A DNA stretch of 64,000 nucleotides from Arenibacter sp. 6A1 (lineage in GTDB: Bacteria; Bacteroidota; Bacteroidia; Flavobacteriales; Flavobacteriaceae). The notes beneath the pieces were generated by a model that was not told the origin of the DNA, made no database searches, and saw nothing but the letters and a program-made list of their open reading frames with translations. The position numbers were made by a program, and so were the translations under genes. The stretch lies in assembly GCF_012272855.1 (NCBI RefSeq), contig NZ_JAAXCQ010000006.1:186001-250000 (forward strand). The letters are read 5' to 3'. Below are positions 35,356-43,800 of the stretch, one piece after another (the first letter of the stretch is position 1; every line of letters starts with the position of its first letter).

Positions 35356-36906
35356 TTACTCTAAATTCAAATCTTTAAATCCGGATACCTCCGTAGAAAC
35401 TTCTCCCAGCCAGCCTGCTTCGGCACGATTGGCGGTATATACCTTTATAAAATCGATGCCTTGTAATGCGACACTTTCGCCATCTTTGTCTACGGCCCAA
35501 CTGATATCAATATGTCCTTTTGCGTCGTTATTGCCCCAGTTGTCCGTATAGCCATACTCATAGGCCGGGTTTGCCCAATTGGTGCCTTGGCCGGATTGGT
35601 CAACTACGTTCGATTTTAAGAAGGTCCCTTTTAAGGTTATCCTATCGCCTTTCCAAAGGGGGTAGTATGACTGTTTATGAAAACTGTTTTTGGAGACATA
35701 ACCGGTTTCCCCTTGGTTATCGGTCCATTTTATATAGTTGGGCTCATTGGGATCCTCGGGTTCGGTCGCTGGTTTATAATATGTAATCTCATAGTTTTTG
35801 ATGGTGCTTGGTTTTTGGTGTTCCGAACCTTGAATTTCGAACCATTGGTCATCTGGTTTTCCATTGCCATTGGCATCGTAAGAAACCATTACAATACCTG
35901 GTTCTGCCCAGTTGGAATAAGCATTGCCCAACACTACAAAATCATTTCCTTCCCTGTTTACGATAGTATGGTCAAAGCCCATAACCACATAGCCTCCATA
36001 GCCACCCAGGGTTATGATGTTGTTACTGCTCAAGGCGGTTTCTGCTTTTATTCGCATAGATTCGTCCGTGTCCTGGTCGGTAGCCGCTGGCATGCTATTT
36101 ATAAACTGTCCTGGAGCAGGAAAGTAATCGAATACTTGGGTGATTTTGTTTTCGTAGGTTTTTGCCTCTACCGTTAGGGTGAAGGTTTCTGAATTTTCGC
36201 CCACTCCGTTTTTTGCCCTGAATTCTAGTGTATAGCTGCCTGTTTCGGCAAATACATAATGTAGCTCTAAGGATTTTGAAACCTCCGTACCATTTACCAA
36301 CCAGATATAGCTGGCCCCATCAGGATTTTTTATCTGTGGTAGCAGTCGAAACCACTGCCTTTGGTCTATTGTGTAGCCTTCCGCAGGTTGTGATAGGGTT
36401 ATTTCGGGAGCGCTTGCTTGTATAGATAGGGTACGGCCATCGGCAAAAGTGAAGGTCATCATGCCATTATCTAATGCTATAGCAGTAATGTTCGAGGCAT
36501 CTTTGCCATACTGACCTGTGGCCGAAGCTTGAGTATCGACCCCATTAATCCACCAATTGCCATTTTCTCCGATGACAATTTCCGGGGCTTTTCCAGGCTC
36601 CCCTTGTGCCGATTTTCCGGTGTCGACCCCATCGATATACCAATTTCCGTTGGCTCCAATTTCTATAAAGGAAGAAGTGTTGCGGACATTTAATTTAGAG
36701 CCATCGCTCATACTGATGAGGTATCCACCGTTTGTTGATTCGTAACCAACGATATACAGTCGCTTGTTTAGTACCTCTAGCAAGTTTTCGTATTGAGCCA
36801 TTCGCTCCTTTAGTTCGGAGATATCTTCCTTTAGGCTCTTGATATCGTCTAAATAACATCCTGACAAGAGTAGGATGGCAGCTACTGCAAATAGTATTTT
36901 TCGCAT
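35356..36906 (-). CDS. Surface lipoprotein with shared stalk and PKD-like domain
   Basis: A 516-residue lipoprotein (lipobox LSGC). Like the next gene it begins with a coiled coil (LKEDISELKERMAQYENLL) followed by GNWYIDGVDTG and GNWWINGVDT repeats up to about 165. A PKD-like Ig domain follows (~170-250). A C-terminal domain of about 265 residues has the pattern ITLGGYGGYVVMGFDHTIVN and WAEPGIVMVSYDANGNGKPD. Proteins of this type occur in cobalamin-uptake loci of Bacteroidota; the ligand is not proven. It lies between the BtuG-like and DUF5074 genes with spacers under 30 bases, so it is co-transcribed. Confidence 0.78.
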   Translation of the reverse strand: MRKILFAVAAILLLSGCYLDDIKSLKEDISELKERMAQYENLLEVLNKRLYIVGYESTNGGYLISMSDGSKLNVRNTSSFIEIGANGNWYIDGVDTGKSAQGEPGKAPEIVIGENGNWWINGVDTQASATGQYGKDASNITAIALDNGMMTFTFADGRTLSIQASAPEITLSQPAEGYTIDQRQWFRLLPQIKNPDGASYIWLVNGTEVSKSLELHYVFAETGSYTLEFRAKNGVGENSETFTLTVEAKTYENKITQVFDYFPAPGQFINSMPAATDQDTDESMRIKAETALSSNNIITLGGYGGYVVMGFDHTIVNREGNDFVVLGNAYSNWAEPGIVMVSYDANGNGKPDDQWFEIQGSEHQKPSTIKNYEITYYKPATEPEDPNEPNYIKWTDNQGETGYVSKNSFHKQSYYPLWKGDRITLKGTFLKSNVVDQSGQGTNWANPAYEYGYTDNWGNNDAKGHIDISWAVDKDGESVALQGIDFIKVYTANRAEAGWLGEVSTEVSGFKDLNLE

Positions 36907-36922
36907 GATAAATGAATTGAGG

Positions 36923-38074
36923 TTATTGTTGTGTAGTAGTGGTTACTTTAAAGGCCAAATGTGCGGGAATATCTCCTGTTGTTACTTGAAATTTAATGTC
37001 ACCGTTTTTATCGATACAGTATAAGGTGCCCGGGGAAACATAATCGCCGGCATCGGTAACATAAATATTTTGTGATACTGGATCTACCGCAATGCCATAG
37101 GGAGTTTTTATAGCATCTATCACAGATTGAGGAAGAAAGCTGTCTACTAACAGGGTTTCGTTCTTTACATCTATTAGGGAATAGTTAATTTTCCAATCAA
37201 AGGTTTCGTAACTAAATTCGGAACCAATAATATAGGCGGTATCCCTCACAATGGTAAAATTGGATGTTGCTAGGTCGAAGCTCTTTTTTACCGAATCGGT
37301 CTTGGTATCGATTACAAAAAGCTTGGACGGGGTTTGGTAATAATCGCCACGGGAGCTTACATATAAATCCCCGTAGTCATCTGCTTTGAGTCGGTTCAGG
37401 TTAATGGCAACATCAATATCCTTGGTTTTTGTAAAACTCTTAAGATCTATAACAGAAACTGTTCTTTCGTAGTTAGGCGGGCTGTATCCCCCTGAATTGG
37501 CCACGTACAATTTATCGCCCACTACGGCCATTTCTTCAGGCTGTCGGCCTACCTTAACGCTGCGTTTTATATCTAGGGAGAGGGTGTCAATTTCCGCAAT
37601 AAACCCATTAGGGGAGTTATCGCCCAATTGCGCCTCGCCATCATAGGCGCTAACATAAGCATTGCCCTTGGCAAAGGTTATATAGCGAGCGTTTTTTACA
37701 TCAATGACCTGTAGGCGTTTGTTGGTCTTAACATCCATAACCTCTACCTTGTTAGAGTTGTTGATGACGGCGTAGAGTTTGTTTCCATAAATGCCAATAT
37801 CGTTCCCTACATCGCCCAAGCCTAGGGTAGCCCCTGGGTTTGCCTCCCCATAAACATTACGGCGATAGCTTCCGGTAGCGTAATCATAATAATCCAAAGA
37901 AGCCTTGTTCATATTCATATTGCCTTCGTTCAGCAGATAAAATCCTTCTACCGTGGTTACGGTTTGTGGAGGCAATATTTCTTCTTCTTCCGGAATAATA
38001 TAGTCGTCTTTTCTACATCCGGTTAGGGTAATGGTAGCGAAAGCCAATACCATGGATAATTTGTTAGTGTTCAT
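36923..38074 (-). CDS. btuG: BtuG-like cobalamin-binding propeller lipoprotein
   Basis: A 383-residue lipoprotein. The start is set at the ATG near 38074 giving MNTNKLSMVLAFATITLTGC; an open TTG start upstream would place 14 polar residues before the signal. The mature part is a YncE/DUF5074-type beta-propeller: GFYLLNEGNMNMNKASLDYY, GDVGNDIGIYGNKLYAVINN, VGRQPEEMAVVGDKLYVANS. BtuG of gut Bacteroides is a surface propeller that binds cobalamin tightly and hands it to BtuB. Position directly after the TonB receptor and under a cobalamin riboswitch supports the same role. Confidence 0.82.
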   Translation of the reverse strand: MNTNKLSMVLAFATITLTGCRKDDYIIPEEEEILPPQTVTTVEGFYLLNEGNMNMNKASLDYYDYATGSYRRNVYGEANPGATLGLGDVGNDIGIYGNKLYAVINNSNKVEVMDVKTNKRLQVIDVKNARYITFAKGNAYVSAYDGEAQLGDNSPNGFIAEIDTLSLDIKRSVKVGRQPEEMAVVGDKLYVANSGGYSPPNYERTVSVIDLKSFTKTKDIDVAINLNRLKADDYGDLYVSSRGDYYQTPSKLFVIDTKTDSVKKSFDLATSNFTIVRDTAYIIGSEFSYETFDWKINYSLIDVKNETLLVDSFLPQSVIDAIKTPYGIAVDPVSQNIYVTDAGDYVSPGTLYCIDKNGDIKFQVTTGDIPAHLAFKVTTTTQQ

Positions 38075-38105
38075 ATTTGCGTTGTTTAATTTTAGTGATG
38101 GTAAG

Positions 38106-40157
38106 CTATAGTTCAATAGATAGATTGACGTTGTAATTCCTTCCAGGCATGGGGAAGTTCAATACTACGTCATAGTATTGATTAAAGAGGTTGTTCACTT
38201 CCGCGCCTACTTTTACGGGGAGTTTTAAAAATGTACCCTCCCAATTCAGTGCGAGATCGCTGGTATACCAGGGCTGTACATAGTTGACGGGGATGTTGGC
38301 TTTTTGACTGTATCGTTCGCCCGTATATATAAAACTGTAGTTGATTTGCCAGTTTTCCCAATTGATAGAGGAGGTGAGGGTTGCAGTATGTTCTGGGGCA
38401 TACGGAATTTGATCCCCGTGGGTGCTGCCGTTTGGCGTTATGTCTATGGCTTCCTGGTAGGTATAGTTAAGACCAAGGTCTACAAATACATTTGATGACA
38501 GTTTAAAGCCAAGATCTGTAGTTGTTTCCAGGCCCCTGATATCTACTTCGCCTAGATTCAGCATGGTCCAACGGAATAAATTTGATGAAGGCATGGCTAC
38601 GATTTTATCTTTCACACGATTGTAGTACACATCGGCTTGTACAGCGGCCGATTGTAAAAACCCAGCTGTTTCCATCATCCATGTTGCTCCTATATCGTAT
38701 TGGGTAGTAAATTCTGGGCGTAAGGAACTATTGCCAATAAAGGTGTAATACAGGTCGTTGAAGGTAGGCATGCGGAACGATTCTTTGTAGAAGGCCCTGA
38801 ACCTAAAGTCTTTCGTGTTAAAGGGCTGTGCCGAGGCCGATATGACGGGGCTTAAAATACTTTGGTTATCGCCCTGTTGATAGTGTTTTACCTCTTCTTT
38901 TATATATCCGGCCAAAAGGTTGGTCTGTAGTTCTAATCGTTCCCACTTCAAGTGGCTAGACAGCGCACCCAAATAAGAATAACGGGTGGGGTAGGGAAAA
39001 CGATAGAGATTGGCCGTAAGCGTATTTAGGGAAAAATCGGTTGCCAAAGATATATCCCACCATGGTCTTAGGGAGTATTGGTTCACTAAGGAAGCGTAGA
39101 GTTCTTTTTGGTAATATTTGTTGTCAAGGGCCCCTTCATTGGTTTTGTAATCGGGGTCTAGATACCGGCTGTAATCCCTACTAAATTTGATATTGGCAAG
39201 CAGGTGATGTTTCTTAGAGAAAGAATTGTACAAGGAACCGTGTACAAAGAAGTTTCTGTCCCATTGGCGCTGCACATGATGGTAACGGTTGGCCACTATG
39301 GCCCCGGGGAGTCCACGCTCTGAATCGTAGTAATAGGTTTTTAAATGTGCCTGTCCCGTTTTTCCCAATGTTGCGTGAAGGGTCACCTCGGTACGGAGGG
39401 AGGTAATATCGCCATTTTGTCGAATGGCAGTGGTATCATAACCCCCTTCTTTTCGATAGTTATAGGCATAACGTCCGTGTGCCTTTACCCATTCTGAACT
39501 GGCAGAAAGGGAAAGGCTAGGGGATAGCTTTTGTTGATATAGTAGGGAGGGATTGACCAGTCCGAAGGAACCCGTTTTAAAGGCTGTTTTTAGACGATGG
39601 CTTTCGCCTTCGGAAAATTGTGGTGCCTTGCTTTTTAAAAAAAGGGTATTGGAAGAGAAAAAACCTCGTGCAGGCTGAAAAATAGTAGCTTTTTGTCCGT
39701 TATAAAGTTCGATGGATTCAATATTGTCCAGAGAAAATTTCCCAAGATCTACCTGTCCGTTTTGGGCGTTTCCCACACTCATGCCATCATAGAAAACTGC
39801 CGTATGGGCACTTCCTAGGCTGCGGACGTTTATGGTTTTGATACCACCAATACCCCCATAATCCTTGAGTTGTACCCCAGAGAAATACCGAATAGCATCG
39901 GCAACGGAAAGACTGTTCAGTTTCTCGAGTTTCTTCCCGCTTAAAATCTGGACGGGCATGGGCGATGCTAAAGCAAACTTGGCTTTGGTGGCGGTAACAA
40001 TAACCTCACCCAAGGCAAAGCCCTTAATAGTGTCCAAGCTGTCCTTGGAATTGCCAGGGATTTCCTGGGCAAATGCCGGATTCAAAAATGAAAATATCAT
40101 CAGAGATAAGAGCATAGAAACCCTTACCCATAAACGTTTGTGTTTATAGAAATACAT
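38106..40157 (-). CDS. btuB: TonB-dependent cobalamin receptor, BtuB-like
   Basis: A 683-residue outer-membrane receptor with signal peptide (LSLMIFSFLNPAFAQ). A TonB-box-like segment and plug domain occupy ~45-170 (GEVIVTATKAKFALA, SVADAIRYFSGVQLKDYGG, TINVRSLGSAHTAVFYDGMS). The barrel follows, ending VNLSIEL. There is no SusC-type carboxypeptidase-like extension. Cobalamin specificity is inferred from the cobalamin riboswitch upstream and the BtuG-like gene downstream. A terminator-like hairpin ends exactly before the ATG, leaving no room for a ribosome binding site if it forms. Confidence 0.88.
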   Translation of the reverse strand: MYFYKHKRLWVRVSMLLSLMIFSFLNPAFAQEIPGNSKDSLDTIKGFALGEVIVTATKAKFALASPMPVQILSGKKLEKLNSLSVADAIRYFSGVQLKDYGGIGGIKTINVRSLGSAHTAVFYDGMSVGNAQNGQVDLGKFSLDNIESIELYNGQKATIFQPARGFFSSNTLFLKSKAPQFSEGESHRLKTAFKTGSFGLVNPSLLYQQKLSPSLSLSASSEWVKAHGRYAYNYRKEGGYDTTAIRQNGDITSLRTEVTLHATLGKTGQAHLKTYYYDSERGLPGAIVANRYHHVQRQWDRNFFVHGSLYNSFSKKHHLLANIKFSRDYSRYLDPDYKTNEGALDNKYYQKELYASLVNQYSLRPWWDISLATDFSLNTLTANLYRFPYPTRYSYLGALSSHLKWERLELQTNLLAGYIKEEVKHYQQGDNQSILSPVISASAQPFNTKDFRFRAFYKESFRMPTFNDLYYTFIGNSSLRPEFTTQYDIGATWMMETAGFLQSAAVQADVYYNRVKDKIVAMPSSNLFRWTMLNLGEVDIRGLETTTDLGFKLSSNVFVDLGLNYTYQEAIDITPNGSTHGDQIPYAPEHTATLTSSINWENWQINYSFIYTGERYSQKANIPVNYVQPWYTSDLALNWEGTFLKLPVKVGAEVNNLFNQYYDVVLNFPMPGRNYNVNLSIEL

Positions 40158-40185
40158 AAAAAACTATTTGATTAGTACCAAATAG
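40158..40185 (-). terminator. Riboswitch expression-platform terminator
   Basis: On the minus strand CTATTTG and CAAATAG pair around GTACTAAT (AAG/TTT extends the stem with one wobble). Six T follow and then directly the btuB ATG. Position between aptamer and start codon suggests transcription termination when cobalamin is bound. Confidence 0.65.
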
Positions 40186-40267
40186 CTTCAATGGAGAAAA
40201 TGAAATCAAATGTATGCAATAACTGCATTTGGTTTCAAAGCCTTATTCCACGAAAGCTTTAAAATTG

Positions 40268-40475
40268 TACGCATTGGCAGGTATCCTGACTTATTCCCAT
40301 TTTGAACGGCCTTCCCACATCTAACAGATGCAGTGGCAAAAGATAAACCTCGAAAAACTTTGTGAGCATCGGGGCTGTCAAAATGTTGCATGGAACTTAC
40401 AGTAACGGGATTGTTCAGGATTTTCACCTGATTCCCTCTTAGTCGACTACACCGAAAAGTGCAGCTGAACCATTG
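40268..40475 (-). promoter_or_regulatory. Cobalamin riboswitch
   Basis: The aptamer core is read on the minus strand. AGAGGGAATCAGGTGAAAAT and CCTGAACAATCCCGTTACTG are conserved core segments. The B12 box AAGTCAGGATACCTGCC is at 40276-40292. An open frame of 92 codons across this region is only a shadow. A perfect -7 box (TATGTTTG, 40482-40489) places the transcript start near the aptamer's 5' end. It controls the btuB-btuG operon. Confidence 0.93.
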
Positions 40476-40481
40476 CGGCTG

Positions 40482-40489
40482 CAAACATA
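40482..40489 (-). promoter_or_regulatory. Promoter -7 box of the cobalamin operon
   Basis: TATGTTTG on the minus strand matches TAnnTTTG and lies just before the riboswitch 5' end. Confidence 0.55.
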
Positions 40490-40667
40490 CTTAAACTCTT
40501 TATGATTATGGGCTTGTTTATGGAATGAATTTTAGTTAAGATTTTTTACGATTCTGAGAAATTTGATCAACATCTGCACATTCCATATTCGGATGGGTTT
40601 GGTTCCATGGAAATATAGAGAACAAGAGAATTACTCTCAGCTTTTTGAACGTCTCACAGTTAATTAG

Positions 40668-40710
40668 AAAAGAAATGACCGGTCTTTTATCTCAAAAGGC
40701 TGGTCATTTC
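40668..40710 (-). terminator. Terminator of the PL6-PL8 lyase gene
   Basis: A 17-bp stem with two G-T wobbles (arms 40672-40688 and 40694-40710) and loop ATCTC. On the minus strand it is followed by TTTTCT. It lies about 120 bases past the lyase stop codon. Confidence 0.75.
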
Positions 40711-40718
40711 CAGTAGCA

Positions 40719-40741
40719 ATCTCAAAAACAAGTTTTGAGAT
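40719..40741. repeat. Hairpin with arm repeated in the neighbouring terminator
   Basis: ATCTCAAAA (40719-40727) pairs perfectly with TTTTGAGAT (40733-40741) around ACAAG. The same ATCTCAAAA recurs at 40689-40697 inside the adjacent terminator hairpin, so the TTTTGAGAT arm could pair with either copy. Confidence 0.7.
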
Positions 40742-40831
40742 ATAAATATTATAGGATGGCTATTTCATGAGCTAAGATTTTACTTGTTTTTCTGGAACGG
40801 GGTATATGTTTACATTCTTTAATCCGCTGCA

Positions 40832-43800
40832 TTACTCTTTAATAAACTGTTCGGAGTACTTTTTTCCGTATTCATCCCAAATATTAAGGATATAAAACCC
40901 TTCCATTAATTCTTCTACTATAATCTCTATTTCCTGGGAGTTTAGATCTGACTCTGAAAGCTTTACCTGATTCCCATAGTCATATATGGTGTAGCTGTTT
41001 ATTTTTTTATTTAATTGAACGGTAAGGGTATACGTTGTAGGGTTCGGATAATAAACTATTCCAGATTTTCTTTTAGTAGAAGGGGTAGAATTCTGGTCAT
41101 TTTTTGAGGTAACTACAACATTGACGCTATCCGATGCTCCTGTTCCCTCATCCTTCAGTGTTATGGTTGCCTTGCCAACAGCAACAGCTGTCGTTACGCC
41201 TTCCTGATCTACGGTGGCTACTGACTTTTTATTAGAGCTCCAAACCAAGTTTACATTTGCGGCATTGTTTGGTGTTGCAAACCCGTTAAAATCATAAGTT
41301 TCCCCTACTGCAATTTGTCTATTGGAATGAGGGGTTATATGCACCTTTTTAACTTTTTTAGATTTTAATAAAGTAACCTCTACTGGCATAGCGTTCTTTA
41401 CGGTAAACTGATAAGTAGTTGTACTATCCGTGATATTTAGTTGGGACACTTCCGAACTAGGTTTGTCGAGCGTCCATGCTCCATGCAAGGTCAATACTAT
41501 ATTCTTGATCAATGCCGGTTGGTTAGATCTGGATTCAAAACCAAGGTCTGGATCGGTTATGGCCAGTAAAATATGTTCCGAATCCAATTCTTGGTACATT
41601 ACTAAACAAGGTGCATCGTTACCCTTTATAAGTCCGTTTTCGTGATTTAGCGCTGTGGATGGCTGGAATAGGGAATACCCCCATACAGCACTTTCATGGT
41701 GTTTAACCACATGGCGATCTGAAGATTTTTCCAATACCATGTACGGCTTTTTCCGGGCAATGACCTGCATATCGGAGGCAGTGGCATTGGGCCGTATCAC
41801 ATATTCATAAGCTGCATTGGCAGGATTGGTGCCATGGTCTATAAACCCTAATGTATACGTATCTATGGCATTGTTGTGATATGCACTAGGGTCGGTCTGG
41901 TTTTCGTTGGGTGTTTGTTGATTCCCTTTTCTTATTTTTAACTCCCCACTACCAGATACCACATAAAAACCGGTGTTGTAGTCGCTTATAACCCAGTTGT
42001 CTTGCGTTCCAGAAAAGCTATTGTCACCAGTATTAAAGAAGCTAGAATTTACGGTGGCACCGCTCTGGGTATTTGCCAAACGTTGGTATAAAGTGGTTAC
42101 GGTTGAATGCGTATTATCGTTATTGGATATACCCGATCCTAGACATACGATGAAGTCATCAAAGGCAAAGTTCGATTTCTTAAATGTAAAACTAGCATTA
42201 TGGGAATTGGGGCCAAAAGTGGTTCCGAAACCTTGGTTTTCCATTTCTTGAAAGTCCATCGTGAAGATGCCATAGGTGCCGTAATTTTTTTCTAGAGCAC
42301 CCACTTCTTTACCTTTATTCTTTAAGGCTAGGGCTCCTACAAAGCGTTTGTGCTGCAATTCATCTATACGCGATCGTTCCCCATGTAGTTTATCCCAAGG
42401 TAGAACTATTGTAGTAGCCCCGGGATTGTAATTCCAGTTCCATGTATCGGCATCAAAACCATTTTCACCAAGAGCGGTGCCTTTAGGATATATTATCTCC
42501 AACGTCCCATAGCTTTGATACCGTCCATAACGGTTATTGGTAGGGTAAAGTTCCGAGCCCCACATATAGTTGCTGAAACCATTCATTACCGCAACCCAAT
42601 TATCTTTTCTGTATACACCAAAATGACCATGGTTAAATTGGATAAAACCCTCTTCGAAAGGGGTGCTATTAACGTAATTGAATGCTGGCTTACTGCCCCA
42701 TACCCTGTTGTGATACCCGGCTAAAAGTGGATCGGCAGTAGCAAGACCCATAATTTTACCGCCACTGATCGCTAGTTTAGATATTTGCTCTTTTCCTGTG
42801 GTTACCTTCCTTAGGAACGGTTTTCTGCCGGCCATAGATAATGCCCTGGTCTGTGTGTCATTAGAAAACATTTTTTGCGCATAAATAGCATTCCTGAGTA
42901 CTAAGTAATACTCCTCTTCTATTTGAAAGCTTGTATCGTTAAATGCCTCGATGATGTTAATGGCGGCAGTTAAGGCATACATATAACCGTCGTAGGCAGT
43001 CCAATGATGAAATCCAGTTCCATCGGGTTTAACACCATCCTCAGTACCATCGGAATAGGTAAGAAAACGCTCCATAAAACGTTTCCCGCCTTTCATGTAA
43101 CGTACTTTTTCCTCATCGTTATCCGGATATCTAAAAATCCCATACAAGATCATTTGCTCCCCCATATTGTACATCCAATCGGTATTATATCCTTGCCCTT
43201 TTTGGAAGTCGCCCCAAAACCCTTTAAAATTTCTTGTTTGAGCATCAAGAACATAAGCAAATTGATCCTTTATAGAATCGGGGAGATGGTCTTTGAGATA
43301 CATAGTAGGACGAGAAAAATATTTAAAATCATAGGCATTTTTATCTAATAATATGGTTCCACGACAGAATTGCTGGGAGACTAGCGCTACTACATTGGAT
43401 GCTTTTTCCGCTATGTCGGTATCGTTAGAATCTATGAATTTAAGGTATCTGGCAAAAGCCAATACTATAGGTCCTGCCTCCTTAAACGATGTATTATTTC
43501 CATTGACGACATAGGCATCTGTTGTAATATTTAGATTGTCATAATCGATCAATGCTTGTTTCATTTGTTTTTGAAATTGTCCTGAAGGTATCGATCCTAA
43601 ATAGGTGTCAGATAGTGTATTGTAAACCTGTTCGGCCGCTGTTCCTTCCTGCGCTGTCACAGCAGATAAAGGGATATCGGGGGTTACATTGGCACCTTGT
43701 GCACATTCTGGATCTAAGGCTGGTGGGACGACTTCCCTATTCAAGAATACACCGTTTATAGTGGCCCAATCTATGCTAAACCTCCGAACGGGATTGCCGT

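Larger units (their letters stand above)
40490..40831. other. Spacer with terminator hairpins
   Basis: No gene is seen between the cobalamin operon and the lyase gene. It holds the 17-bp terminator hairpin at 40672-40710 and a second perfect hairpin at 40719-40741. Confidence 0.6.

Noticed and set aside
40206-40484. Minus-strand open frame of 92 codons
   Set aside because: It lies across the cobalamin riboswitch, whose conserved aptamer segments explain the sequence.
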